Shown here: positions 21,456-27,380 of the stretch, one piece after another
Layout: the number at the start of each line of letters is the position of its first letter
How positions within the stretch are numbered: the first letter of the stretch is position 1
Assembly (NCBI GenBank): GCA_965365445.1
Contig: CBDUBS010000032.1
Coordinates: 1 to 27,380 of the forward strand
Reading direction: 5' to 3'
DNA length: 27,380 bases
Source: CBDUBS01 sp965365445
GTDB lineage: Bacteria; Bacteroidota; Rhodothermia; Rhodothermales; DASSAV01
The notes under the pieces: model-generated
Told to the model about the DNA's origin: nothing
The model's database searches: none
The model's input: the letters and a program-made list of their open reading frames with translations, nothing else
Position numbers and translations under genes: made by a program

Positions 21456-24176
21456 CTATTCGGCGGCGATGGTCTCGATCGCTCCGAATCCGAGCTCTTT
21501 CAAACCCGGCTCGATCTTGGCCCGATCCCCGACGACGACCCAGACGATGTTCTCAGGCCTGATTACCTTTCCGGCCGTCGTGTTGACTTCCGAAAGGTTG
21601 AGTGCATGTATGCGCTCGCCGTATTGCTCGTAATAGTCGTCGGGAAGATCGTTCGCCACGATCTGGGTGATGCTTGACGCCACACTGCGGTTGGTTTCCC
21701 ATCGGCCCGGAAGGGAAAGCGTCAGGCTGCGGCGCACGCGGTCCAGTTCGTCGGCGGTCGCCGGGCGGTCGGTCGTGATGCCGCGAAGCTCTGCGGCTAT
21801 CTCCTGTACCGATTCCTTCGTTTTGTCGCTCTGCACAGGGCTGAAAACGAAGAAGGGCCGCTGCCCCCGGGCGTTATACACAAGGCTCTGCGCCCCGTAG
21901 GACCAGTGCTTATCCTCCCGCAGGTTCATGTTGATGCGGGATGTGAACGAGCCGCCCAGGATTTCGTTGACCGCTTCGATGGCTATTTCCTCGGGCGTAC
22001 CGGCCGGAGGAGCGACGTGGCCGGCAAATATGATCGACTGTTCCGATCCGGGGCGATCTATCAGATAGATGGTCTGCTTATCCCGGTGCCTGACTTCCGC
22101 CAGGTTTTTTCTGGGAACGTCCGACGGTTTCCACCCGGCAAACAGGCGCTCCAGTTTGGAACTGAGCTCCTCCATGGTTATGTCGCCCACGGCAATGAGC
22201 GTGGCGTTGTTCGGACGGAACCAGGTTTCGTGAAACCGCTGAAGGTCGCTCCGCTCGATTCCCTGTATGGCCTGCTCGGTACCGGAACCGGTAAGCGGAA
22301 CGTTGTAAGCATGCCCTTCACCGTACAACAGCTTCGGAAATACCCGTAGACCCATTTGCATGGGCGTTACTTTTTCTCGTCGTATTCGCGCGAGTTGTTC
22401 CTGCTTTAGCCGTGCGAGGTCCGATTCGGGAAACGATGGATTGAGCACGACGTCGGCAAACACGTCGAGCGACGGATCGAGCTGTTCTTCGAGTGCCGAA
22501 AGATTGACCATAGAAAAGTCGAGGTTCGAACCGGCATCGAGACTCGCTCCCAGGGCCATCAGATCATCGCTGATTTCGAGCGCGCTCCGGGTTTTCGTCC
22601 CTTCGTCCAGCATGTTCATCGCCAGGCTCGCCGTGCCGGGCGCGCCGAACTGGTCGGAAGCAAATCCTGCATCGAACATGAGGGTCAGGTTGACCATGGG
22701 AACCGACGGCCGTTCGGCTACGATGAGCGTCATGCCGTTGGATAGCTTCCGGCGCTCGAACGCCGGAAAGCGAACGTCCGGAGGCGTTCCGGGGGCGGGT
22801 ATCTGCGAGCGGTCCGCTCCTACGGCAACCGGTTTGCCTTCTTCGAACGGATGCACTTCGAGTACATATACGCCATCGGAAAGCCACTCCGAGGCAACCT
22901 TCTTCAGATCGGCCGGCTTGGCCTGCCGCTTATCGGCGAGCTTTTGCTTGTAGGCATCGGGGCTGCCTCCCATAACGAAACTCTCTGCCAGAATGTCGGA
23001 TTTGCCGCCGAACCCGCCGATTCGCTCGCTGCCCCTGATGAAGGAGGCATGGTCGGCGGTGCGCACCTTCTCCAGTTCGTTCGAGGTCGGTCCTTCCGCC
23101 ATAAACCGCTCCAGTTCCTCCCGGATGGCGACTTCGATAGGAGGCAGCGCCTGACCCGGGCGGGCCGTAGCGGTAATCATGAACTGGCTGCCTATCTCGC
23201 CGGTAGATACGAAAGCGGAAACGTCGGTGGCCTTTTGTTCGTCGTACACGAGCCGTTTGTACAAACGCGACGTTTTTCCGCGCGTTAAAACACCCGCTAC
23301 GAGTTCGAGGAGGTGGGCGTCCCTGGAAAACGCCTCCGGCACGTTCCAGACCATATATAACCTGCCCTGAGGCACCCGGTCCTCGAGAACCTGGCGCTGT
23401 TCGCCGGTCCGCCGGGCTACCCACGTCTGGTGATGGGAAATCGGCGGGCCGGGAGGGATGTCGCCGAAGTACTTCGTGACTTTCTGCCGGGCCGTTTCCA
23501 CATCGATGTCTCCGGCGAGCACCAGCACGGCGTTGTTGGGGCCGTAATAGGTCTTGAACCACTCGTGTACGTCCTCCAGGGAGGCCGCATTCAGATCGTC
23601 CATGGACCCGATAACCGTATGGGCATACGGATGGCCTTCGGGGTAAACGGCCTCGGTAATCAGGTTCCAGACCTTTCCATACGGCTGGTTCTCTCCCTGG
23701 CGCTTTTCGTTCTGCACCACCCCCCGCTGCTCGTCGAGCTTCTCCTGCGTTACGGCGCCGAGTAAATGGCCCATGCGGTCGGATTCCATCCAGAGGGCCA
23801 CGTCGAGCGCGGAGGTCGGGACGTTCTGAAAATAGTTGGTCCGGTCCTCGTTGGTGGTCCCGTTGAGATCGGTTGCCCCGATCCGTTCAAGCACCTGAAA
23901 GTAATCGTCGTCGTTGTTCTCGGTGCCGTTGAACATCAGGTGCTCGAACAGATGCGCAAACCCCGACCTTCCCTCCGGCTCATTTTTCGATCCGACATGG
24001 TACCAAATATTCACCGCCACGATGGGGGCCTTATGGTCCTCGTGCACCAGGACGGTGAGGCCATTATCCAGTACGAATTGCTCGTATGGAATGTGCACGT
24101 CGGAATCCTGCGCCCGGAGCGTTCCGGTGGTTACAAAAAGCAGTCCTGTCAGGAACAGCGTAAACGTTTTACTCAT
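21456..24176 (-). CDS. Two-domain M16 zinc metallopeptidase (insulinase/PqqL-like), exported
   Basis: 906 residues from ATG 24176, which begins a signal peptide (MSKTFTLFLTGLLF..., cleaved near RAQ). The frame extends to 24260 but that would bury the signal. The first half has the inverted zinc motif H75-L-F-E78-H79 and the third ligand Glu157 in 'RGVVQNEKRQ', the standard active site. The second half (from about residue 510, 'FERRKLSNGMTLIVAERP') is the second M16 unit and lacks HxxEH, as usual. Periplasmic M16 enzymes degrade peptides and sometimes take part in nutrient uptake. The family's typical size for single-chain two-half proteins is about 900-950, in agreement. It stands alone, convergent to the HprK-like gene. 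Confidence 0.93.
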   Translation of the reverse strand: MSKTFTLFLTGLLFVTTGTLRAQDSDVHIPYEQFVLDNGLTVLVHEDHKAPIVAVNIWYHVGSKNEPEGRSGFAHLFEHLMFNGTENNDDDYFQVLERIGATDLNGTTNEDRTNYFQNVPTSALDVALWMESDRMGHLLGAVTQEKLDEQRGVVQNEKRQGENQPYGKVWNLITEAVYPEGHPYAHTVIGSMDDLNAASLEDVHEWFKTYYGPNNAVLVLAGDIDVETARQKVTKYFGDIPPGPPISHHQTWVARRTGEQRQVLEDRVPQGRLYMVWNVPEAFSRDAHLLELVAGVLTRGKTSRLYKRLVYDEQKATDVSAFVSTGEIGSQFMITATARPGQALPPIEVAIREELERFMAEGPTSNELEKVRTADHASFIRGSERIGGFGGKSDILAESFVMGGSPDAYKQKLADKRQAKPADLKKVASEWLSDGVYVLEVHPFEEGKPVAVGADRSQIPAPGTPPDVRFPAFERRKLSNGMTLIVAERPSVPMVNLTLMFDAGFASDQFGAPGTASLAMNMLDEGTKTRSALEISDDLMALGASLDAGSNLDFSMVNLSALEEQLDPSLDVFADVVLNPSFPESDLARLKQEQLARIRREKVTPMQMGLRVFPKLLYGEGHAYNVPLTGSGTEQAIQGIERSDLQRFHETWFRPNNATLIAVGDITMEELSSKLERLFAGWKPSDVPRKNLAEVRHRDKQTIYLIDRPGSEQSIIFAGHVAPPAGTPEEIAIEAVNEILGGSFTSRINMNLREDKHWSYGAQSLVYNARGQRPFFVFSPVQSDKTKESVQEIAAELRGITTDRPATADELDRVRRSLTLSLPGRWETNRSVASSITQIVANDLPDDYYEQYGERIHALNLSEVNTTAGKVIRPENIVWVVVGDRAKIEPGLKELGFGAIETIAAE

Positions 24177-24361
24177 GGCCGTGACTCGTTGAAATCCGGT
24201 GTTTAAGTGATGGGCGGTCCGGAAGGCGCCTTTCATCTGCACGACTCCCGATCGGTTCATAGGCCGGTACGCGGCAGACTCATCCGATACGCGTTGGAGA
24301 AAAAGCTACTGCCTATCTGCCGAAAAAAACCATACCCGTAGATAATAGATCGTCAGGCCGG

Positions 24362-24389
24362 CCCGAAGTTGCTTCGGAGGAGTTCCTCC
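24362..24389. repeat. Two adjacent small hairpins between the STAS-like and M16 genes
   Basis: CCGAAG-TTG-CTTCGG (24363-24377) and GGAGGA-GT-TCCTCC (24376-24389) are perfect 6-bp inverted repeats side by side. They lie downstream of the STAS-like gene and about 190 bases upstream of the M16 start. There is no T run, so mRNA 3' structure or processing is as likely as termination. Confidence 0.4.
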
Positions 24390-24441
24390 CACAGGTATGG
24401 GCGGTATATATACGGACCGGCGTGACCGGCCGCCTCATGGC

Positions 24442-24834
24442 TTAGCCTGTCCGCCTGTTCTGTATGGGCTGTTTCCCGAGCATCTGAAATGCTTCCTCCA
24501 CCGAGGAGGCAACCTCCACGGGCCAGGGCAGAATCGCTTTATACAACCGGGACAGGATGACGTGCGTTTCTCCCCGCGCCACTATAATGGACCGACCGCC
24601 GCCGATCTGCTCCTTGAGGCTCTCCGCGAGTTGTCCATATTCCTGCACGTCGGGATACTCCACCACGAGACCTTGTATGGCCGTTTCATCCCAGATCCTG
24701 TCGTAGCCGGTTTTCCAATCCGGATCAGCTACGAGATCCCTCAATGCTATGATGAAGTCCTTTCCGTCGGCGTCGCCGGTAAACGTAAGGATGGCCAGTT
24801 CATGTTCGGGATACACACGGCAGGTAAAAGGCAT
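24442..24834 (-). CDS. SpoIIAA/STAS-like small cytoplasmic protein
   Basis: 130 residues, no signal or membrane segment. The order of strands and helices ('MPFTCRVYPEHELAILTFTGDADGKDFI', 'YDRIWDETAIQGLVV', 'RSIIVARGETHVILSRLYKA') fits the SpoIIAA-like/STAS fold seen in small proteins of Bacteroidota that are annotated 'STAS/SEC14 domain' or hypothetical. Such proteins may bind lipids or act as anti-sigma antagonists, but no partner kinase or sigma factor lies nearby. The fold call is by overall resemblance, not by a motif, so it is tentative; that it is a real gene is well supported by composition and by the lack of a better frame. Confidence 0.6.
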   Translation of the reverse strand: MPFTCRVYPEHELAILTFTGDADGKDFIIALRDLVADPDWKTGYDRIWDETAIQGLVVEYPDVQEYGQLAESLKEQIGGGRSIIVARGETHVILSRLYKAILPWPVEVASSVEEAFQMLGKQPIQNRRTG

Positions 24835-25247
24835 AGAACAGACTTTATCTCAAGTAACAGGTAAACATAGCGTAGTGAATACGACTGAATCGTTCGATGG
24901 ATGCAGCAGTGGTCGATTTTTTGTACTCTCCATTACGCCGTAAACAGGATTCGGACTTTGCGCCCTGGTAAAGCGCCCGGACTGATGCCGCTCCGTCGTG
25001 TTTCCGAGATCATCGGCTGGATGAAGTCACCTCCGGCCGTCCAATTGGTATGTGCCGAGCGTTGTATTCGAACAAGGGAGAAGCCACCATGAGGCACTAC
25101 GCACCCACCGGCCCGGTTATCCGGCTACGGAAACACTTATCGATTATGCGATGAAGGAGGTTCCCCAGACGAACTTTACGCGCCGCTCGACGTATTATTG
25201 GATTGATTGTTTCTAACGGCTGACAAAACGAAGATCGCACATACCTT
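24835..25247. other. 413-bp intergenic region between divergent genes
   Basis: Between the STAS-like gene (reverse) and the coiled-coil protein gene (forward). No good gene is seen. One short forward frame at about 25042-25206 (GTG start to TAA, 54 codons) has fairly protein-like composition but no recognisable family; it may be chance or the remnant of a longer gene. Promoters of both flanking genes should lie here, but I found no strong -35/-10 pair. Confidence 0.5.
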
Positions 25248-26033
25248 ATGCCGACCTCACAAGATACCAGCACGAGTATTAACGACCAGCTCGTCGCGCT
25301 CATCCGGCTCCAGCACATCGATACGCAGATAGATCAGATAAAAAAGCTGCGCGGTGACCTGCCGGATGAGATTCACGATCTGGAGGATGAAAAAGCCGGT
25401 CTGGAAACCCGTATTCGGAAATTCAGGCAGGACCTTCAAGATAGCGAAGCCGCTCATCGACAGGCCGAGCGCGACATCAAGGACGGCGAGTTACAGATAA
25501 AACGGTACGAAGAGCAACAGCTCCAGGTGCGCAACAACCGGGAATACGACGCCCTGACGAAAGAAATCGAGGCGCAGCGGCTACGCATCCAGGAGGCGCA
25601 GGCCAAGATCGAAGAAGTGGCGCTATCGACACCGGAGCGGGCCCGATCGATCGAAGAAGCCGAAACGCGCTTCAAGGAGATGGACGATATTCTGGCATCC
25701 AAACAGGATGAGTTGAACGAAGTCCTTGAGGACACCAAACAGGAGCAGGCCGAGCTCGAAGCGTTACGCAAGCAGGCCGAGACGGCCGTAGACAGCCGTT
25801 ACCTGCGGGCGTACGAACGTCTGCGCGGGCGCATGAAGGACGGCCGGGCCGTCGTGCCGCTGGAGCGAGGCGCTGCCGCCGGCTTTGCCGTGCCTCCGCA
25901 GCGCCAGGTGGAAATCCGGCAGCGGCTGCGCATCGTAGCGTGCGAGCACACCGGACGCATCATCGTGGATAGCGAGTTGTTTCAGGAAGCGCTCGAAGGA
26001 ATGAAGGCTTCGTCGCAGGAACCCGCGGAATGA
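25248..26033 (+). CDS. Coiled-coil protein of the C4 zinc-ribbon (CT398-like) family, with most zinc ligands lost
   Basis: 261 residues: a long antiparallel coiled coil (about 12-183) with the family signature 'QVRNNREYDALTKEIE' (93-108), then a short C-terminal domain. In relatives this ends in two CxxC pairs around 'PPQxxxxIR'. Here the first pair is replaced by 'ERGAAAGFAVPPQRQ' (206-220), and the second has only Cys232 left, in 'ACEHTGRIIV' (231-240). The surrounding residues (VVPLERG, PPQRQVEIRQ, GRIIVD) are still family-like, so the fold may persist without zinc. The biochemical role of the family is not settled; links to RNA metabolism and to secretion have been proposed. RNase P RNA starts about 20 bases after the stop, so the two may be co-transcribed. 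Confidence 0.9.
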   Translation: MPTSQDTSTSINDQLVALIRLQHIDTQIDQIKKLRGDLPDEIHDLEDEKAGLETRIRKFRQDLQDSEAAHRQAERDIKDGELQIKRYEEQQLQVRNNREYDALTKEIEAQRLRIQEAQAKIEEVALSTPERARSIEEAETRFKEMDDILASKQDELNEVLEDTKQEQAELEALRKQAETAVDSRYLRAYERLRGRMKDGRAVVPLERGAAAGFAVPPQRQVEIRQRLRIVACEHTGRIIVDSELFQEALEGMKASSQEPAE

Positions 26034-26051
26034 CCCTGCGACGGGTGACGA

Positions 26052-26452
26052 TATACCGGCCGGATCATCGCGCTCCGCTCGACGGGGTGAGGAAAGTCCG
26101 AACACTACAGGGCGCCGTGCTTCCTAACGGGAAGGAGCTCCGGATACCGGGGCTACAGCAAGTGCAACAGAAAGCAAACCGGCCCGGTTCGCCGGGTTAC
26201 GGGTGAAATGGTGGGGTAAGAGCCCACCAGCGTTCCGAGCGATCGGGGCGGCTGGGTAAACCTCACGGAGTGCAAGGCCAAACAGCTCCCGCTTCGTCGC
26301 CCTCCGCGCGGCGAAATAGGGCGGCCCGTCGAAGGGAGCGGGTAGGCTGCTTGAGACTGCCGGTGACGGCAGCCCCAGATAAATGATGATCCCCCGCCCG
26401 GGCGTGCGGCAGCCCTCGCGGATGGACAGAATTCGGCTTACAGGTCGGTATG
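26052..26452 (+). ncRNA. rnpB: RNase P RNA (catalytic RNA of ribonuclease P), bacterial type A
   Basis: RNase P RNA removes 5' leaders from pre-tRNAs. Conserved blocks are visible: 'GAGGAAAGTCCG' (26089-26100, P4 5' side), 'AGAAAGCAAACCGGC', 'GGGTAAGAGCCCACCAG', 'GGTAAACCTCACGGAGTGCAA', 'GATAAATGATGATC', and the 3' block 'GACAGAATTCGGCTTACAG'. P1 is formed by ATACCGGCC (26053-26061) with GGTCGGTAT (26443-26451), which sets the ends to within a few bases. About 400 nucleotides, as usual. A perfect terminator follows. Confidence 0.97.
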
Positions 26453-26460
26453 GCCGCAAA

Positions 26461-26493
26461 AAGGGCAGCCCGGTATTCCGGGCTGCCCTTCTT
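26461..26493. terminator. Bidirectional terminator between rnpB and secG
   Basis: AAGGGCAGCCCGG (26461-26473) pairs perfectly with CCGGGCTGCCCTT (26478-26490) around a TATT loop, with T-rich DNA on the right and A-rich DNA on the left. It ends rnpB and, read in reverse, secG, whose stop lies 23 bases away. Confidence 0.9.
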
Positions 26494-26512
26494 AATGCCG
26501 TAAAAATCGAAT

Positions 26513-26935
26513 CTACCGCTGCGGTGTCGTCTCCGAAGGTGCATCGGCGCCGGGCGGGGTAGCCGGATTGGCCTGGCCCTGCTCGGGAGCCGGTCCGGGA
26601 GGCGGAGTGACCGGCGCCTGCCCCTGCCCGGCGGGCGGAATCGCAGGGACCGCCTGCTCTGTCTGGCCCGAACGCGCCCGCTGCTGAATGACGCTTTCTT
26701 GCTGAACCGTGCCCCCTATGAAAAAGTTCGTAAGGATGCACAACACGATGAAAGCGGACGACAAAACCCAGGTGGCTTTTTCGAGCACATCGGGTGCCTG
26801 GCGCGTGCCGAGGATCTGTGTGGTGCCGCCTGCGGCGATCCCGGCCAGCCCGCCGCCCTTGCCGCTCTGCACCAGTACGACCAGCGTGAGCAGAAGCGCG
26901 ATCAGGGCAATGAGAATCACGATAAACGTAAACAT
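26513..26935 (-). CDS. secG: Preprotein translocase subunit SecG with Pro/Gln-rich tail
   Basis: SecG assists SecYE in protein export across the inner membrane. Two membrane spans (about residues 3-22 and 54-74) flank the conserved cytoplasmic loop 'VLVQSGKGGGLAGIAAGG' (20-37), with 'QILGTRQAPDVLEKAT' after it. The core ends near residue 80. The remaining 60 residues are Pro, Gln, Ala and Glu-rich and probably disordered; long tails occur in some Bacteroidota SecG but this one is sizeable. Single gene, convergent with rnpB and downstream of the Nudix gene (71-bp gap), with which it could be co-transcribed. Confidence 0.96.
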   Translation of the reverse strand: MFTFIVILIALIALLLTLVVLVQSGKGGGLAGIAAGGTTQILGTRQAPDVLEKATWVLSSAFIVLCILTNFFIGGTVQQESVIQQRARSGQTEQAVPAIPPAGQGQAPVTPPPGPAPEQGQANPATPPGADAPSETTPQR

Positions 26936-27006
26936 GATAAATCGGATTGATAATGCTGCGCGTAAAAAAATAAAGTACGGCGAATCAGGACGGATAACAA
27001 GATGGT

Positions 27007-27380
27007 TCAGCGAACGCTGGTCCGCTCGCGCCGGATATGCTTACGGGCATAAACGAGCGCCAGCACCGTCTTCATGTCGAGAATCTCCTTTCGTTCGACC
27101 ATTTCCATTACTTCTTCAAACGGGAAGCGCACTACGTCCATCGTTTCCCCCTCCGACAAATTGCGCGTGCCTTCTCGAAGGTCCTCGGCCAGATAGAAGT
27201 GTATGACCTCGTTGCTGTATCCTACGGCGGGATAAAAAGCTCCCAGCGACGTGAGCCGTCCGGCAACCCATCCGGTTTCTTCTTCCAGTTCGCGGGCGGC
27301 AACGTCCTCGGGCCGCTCGTCCGGGTGGTCCAGCTTGCCGGCCGGCAGTTCGAGGAACGTACGGCGGGGCGGATAGCGAT
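27007..27380 (-). CDS. Nudix hydrolase, ADP-ribose pyrophosphatase type (5' end outside window)
   Basis: About 124 residues from the window edge to the TGA at 27009-27007. The text begins 'RYPPRRTFLELPAGKLDHPD', the usual lead-in of ADP-ribose pyrophosphatases (LELPAGK), followed by the Nudix helix 'AARELEEETGW' with R-E-L-E-E-E-T-G catalytic residues. The spacing between the first Gly and the Glu is six residues (G-KLDHPD-E) rather than the usual five. 'FYPAVGYSNEVIHFYLAEDL' matches the family region after the box. The enzyme would hydrolyse ADP-ribose or related nucleotide sugars in the cytoplasm. The N-terminus and start codon are not in the window. Confidence 0.92.
   Translation of the reverse strand, partial: RYPPRRTFLELPAGKLDHPDERPEDVAARELEEETGWVAGRLTSLGAFYPAVGYSNEVIHFYLAEDLREGTRNLSEGETMDVVRFPFEEVMEMVERKEILDMKTVLALVYARKHIRRERTSVR

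Noticed and set aside
26124..26741. 205-codon reverse frame across rnpB and secG
   Set aside because: Covers RNase P RNA and a terminator; the true coding frame in this part is secG.
1..27380. Mobile elements, CRISPR arrays, prophage genes
   Set aside because: No transposase, integrase, phage structural motifs or regularly spaced repeats were seen on either strand.

Overview
The window (about 57-58% G+C by eye) looks like chromosome from a Bacteroidota-type bacterium, probably on the Rhodothermota/Balneolota side. Five things point there: a single-domain glycogen-synthase-like protein followed by a DUF4270-like lipoprotein, a 'YSRFGLGE' outer-membrane protein and a signal-peptide TPR protein; many lipoproteins; a clade II (Sec-exported) nitrous oxide reductase cluster; an almost complete lack of Shine-Dalgarno sequences; and a SecG with a long Pro/Gln tail. 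Three promoter-like sites have the classical TTGACA/TATAAT form (350-378, 19433-19461, 20377-20406) rather than the TTTG/TAnnTTTG form usual in Bacteroides.

Layout. 1-210 (-): 5' end of a secreted FAD-dependent oxidoreductase, cut by the window edge. 555-5460 (+): glycogen-synthase-like protein, DUF4270-like lipoprotein, beta-barrel protein and TPR protein, closed by a strong hairpin terminator. 5682-6578 (+): folD. 6694-11838 (-): a four-gene secreted carbohydrate-degradation operon (GH29 fucosidase, TIM-barrel protein, unassigned six-hairpin-type enzyme, GH105 hydrolase) with an operator-like palindrome upstream. 12066-12518 (-): small unknown lipoprotein. 12638-19200 (-): nitrous oxide reduction operon in the order cytochrome c, nosZ, four-TM membrane protein, nosL, nosD, nosF, nosY, with a good promoter at 19433-19461. 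19553-20152 (-): LytM/M23 lipoprotein. 20288-20360 (-): tRNA-Gly(GCC) with promoter and terminator. 20530-21426 (+): HPr-kinase-like ATPase. 21456-24176 (-): two-domain M16 peptidase. 24442-24834 (-): SpoIIAA/STAS-like small protein. 25248-26033 (+): coiled-coil 'zinc ribbon' protein that has lost most of its zinc ligands, followed at once by RNase P RNA. 26513-26935 (-): secG. 27007-27380 (-): Nudix hydrolase, cut by the window edge.

How the genes work together. The nos operon would let the cell respire N2O to N2. The lipoprotein cytochrome c would pass electrons to the CuA centre of NosZ; NosL would deliver copper; NosD/F/Y would form the maturation ABC system; and the four-TM protein, which has His and Met in both predicted periplasmic loops, probably serves NosZ assembly or electron supply. 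No nosR, other denitrification reductase or nos regulator gene lies in the window, so it may be an N2O-only reducer, though the rest of the genome is unseen. The carbohydrate genes suggest breakdown of a fucose- and unsaturated-uronate-containing polysaccharide in the periplasm. Nothing here is a transposon, prophage or CRISPR. The less explained items are the nos membrane protein, the dyad inside the nos promoter, the ligand-less zinc-ribbon protein, the orphan HPr-kinase-like ATPase and the unassigned six-hairpin enzyme.
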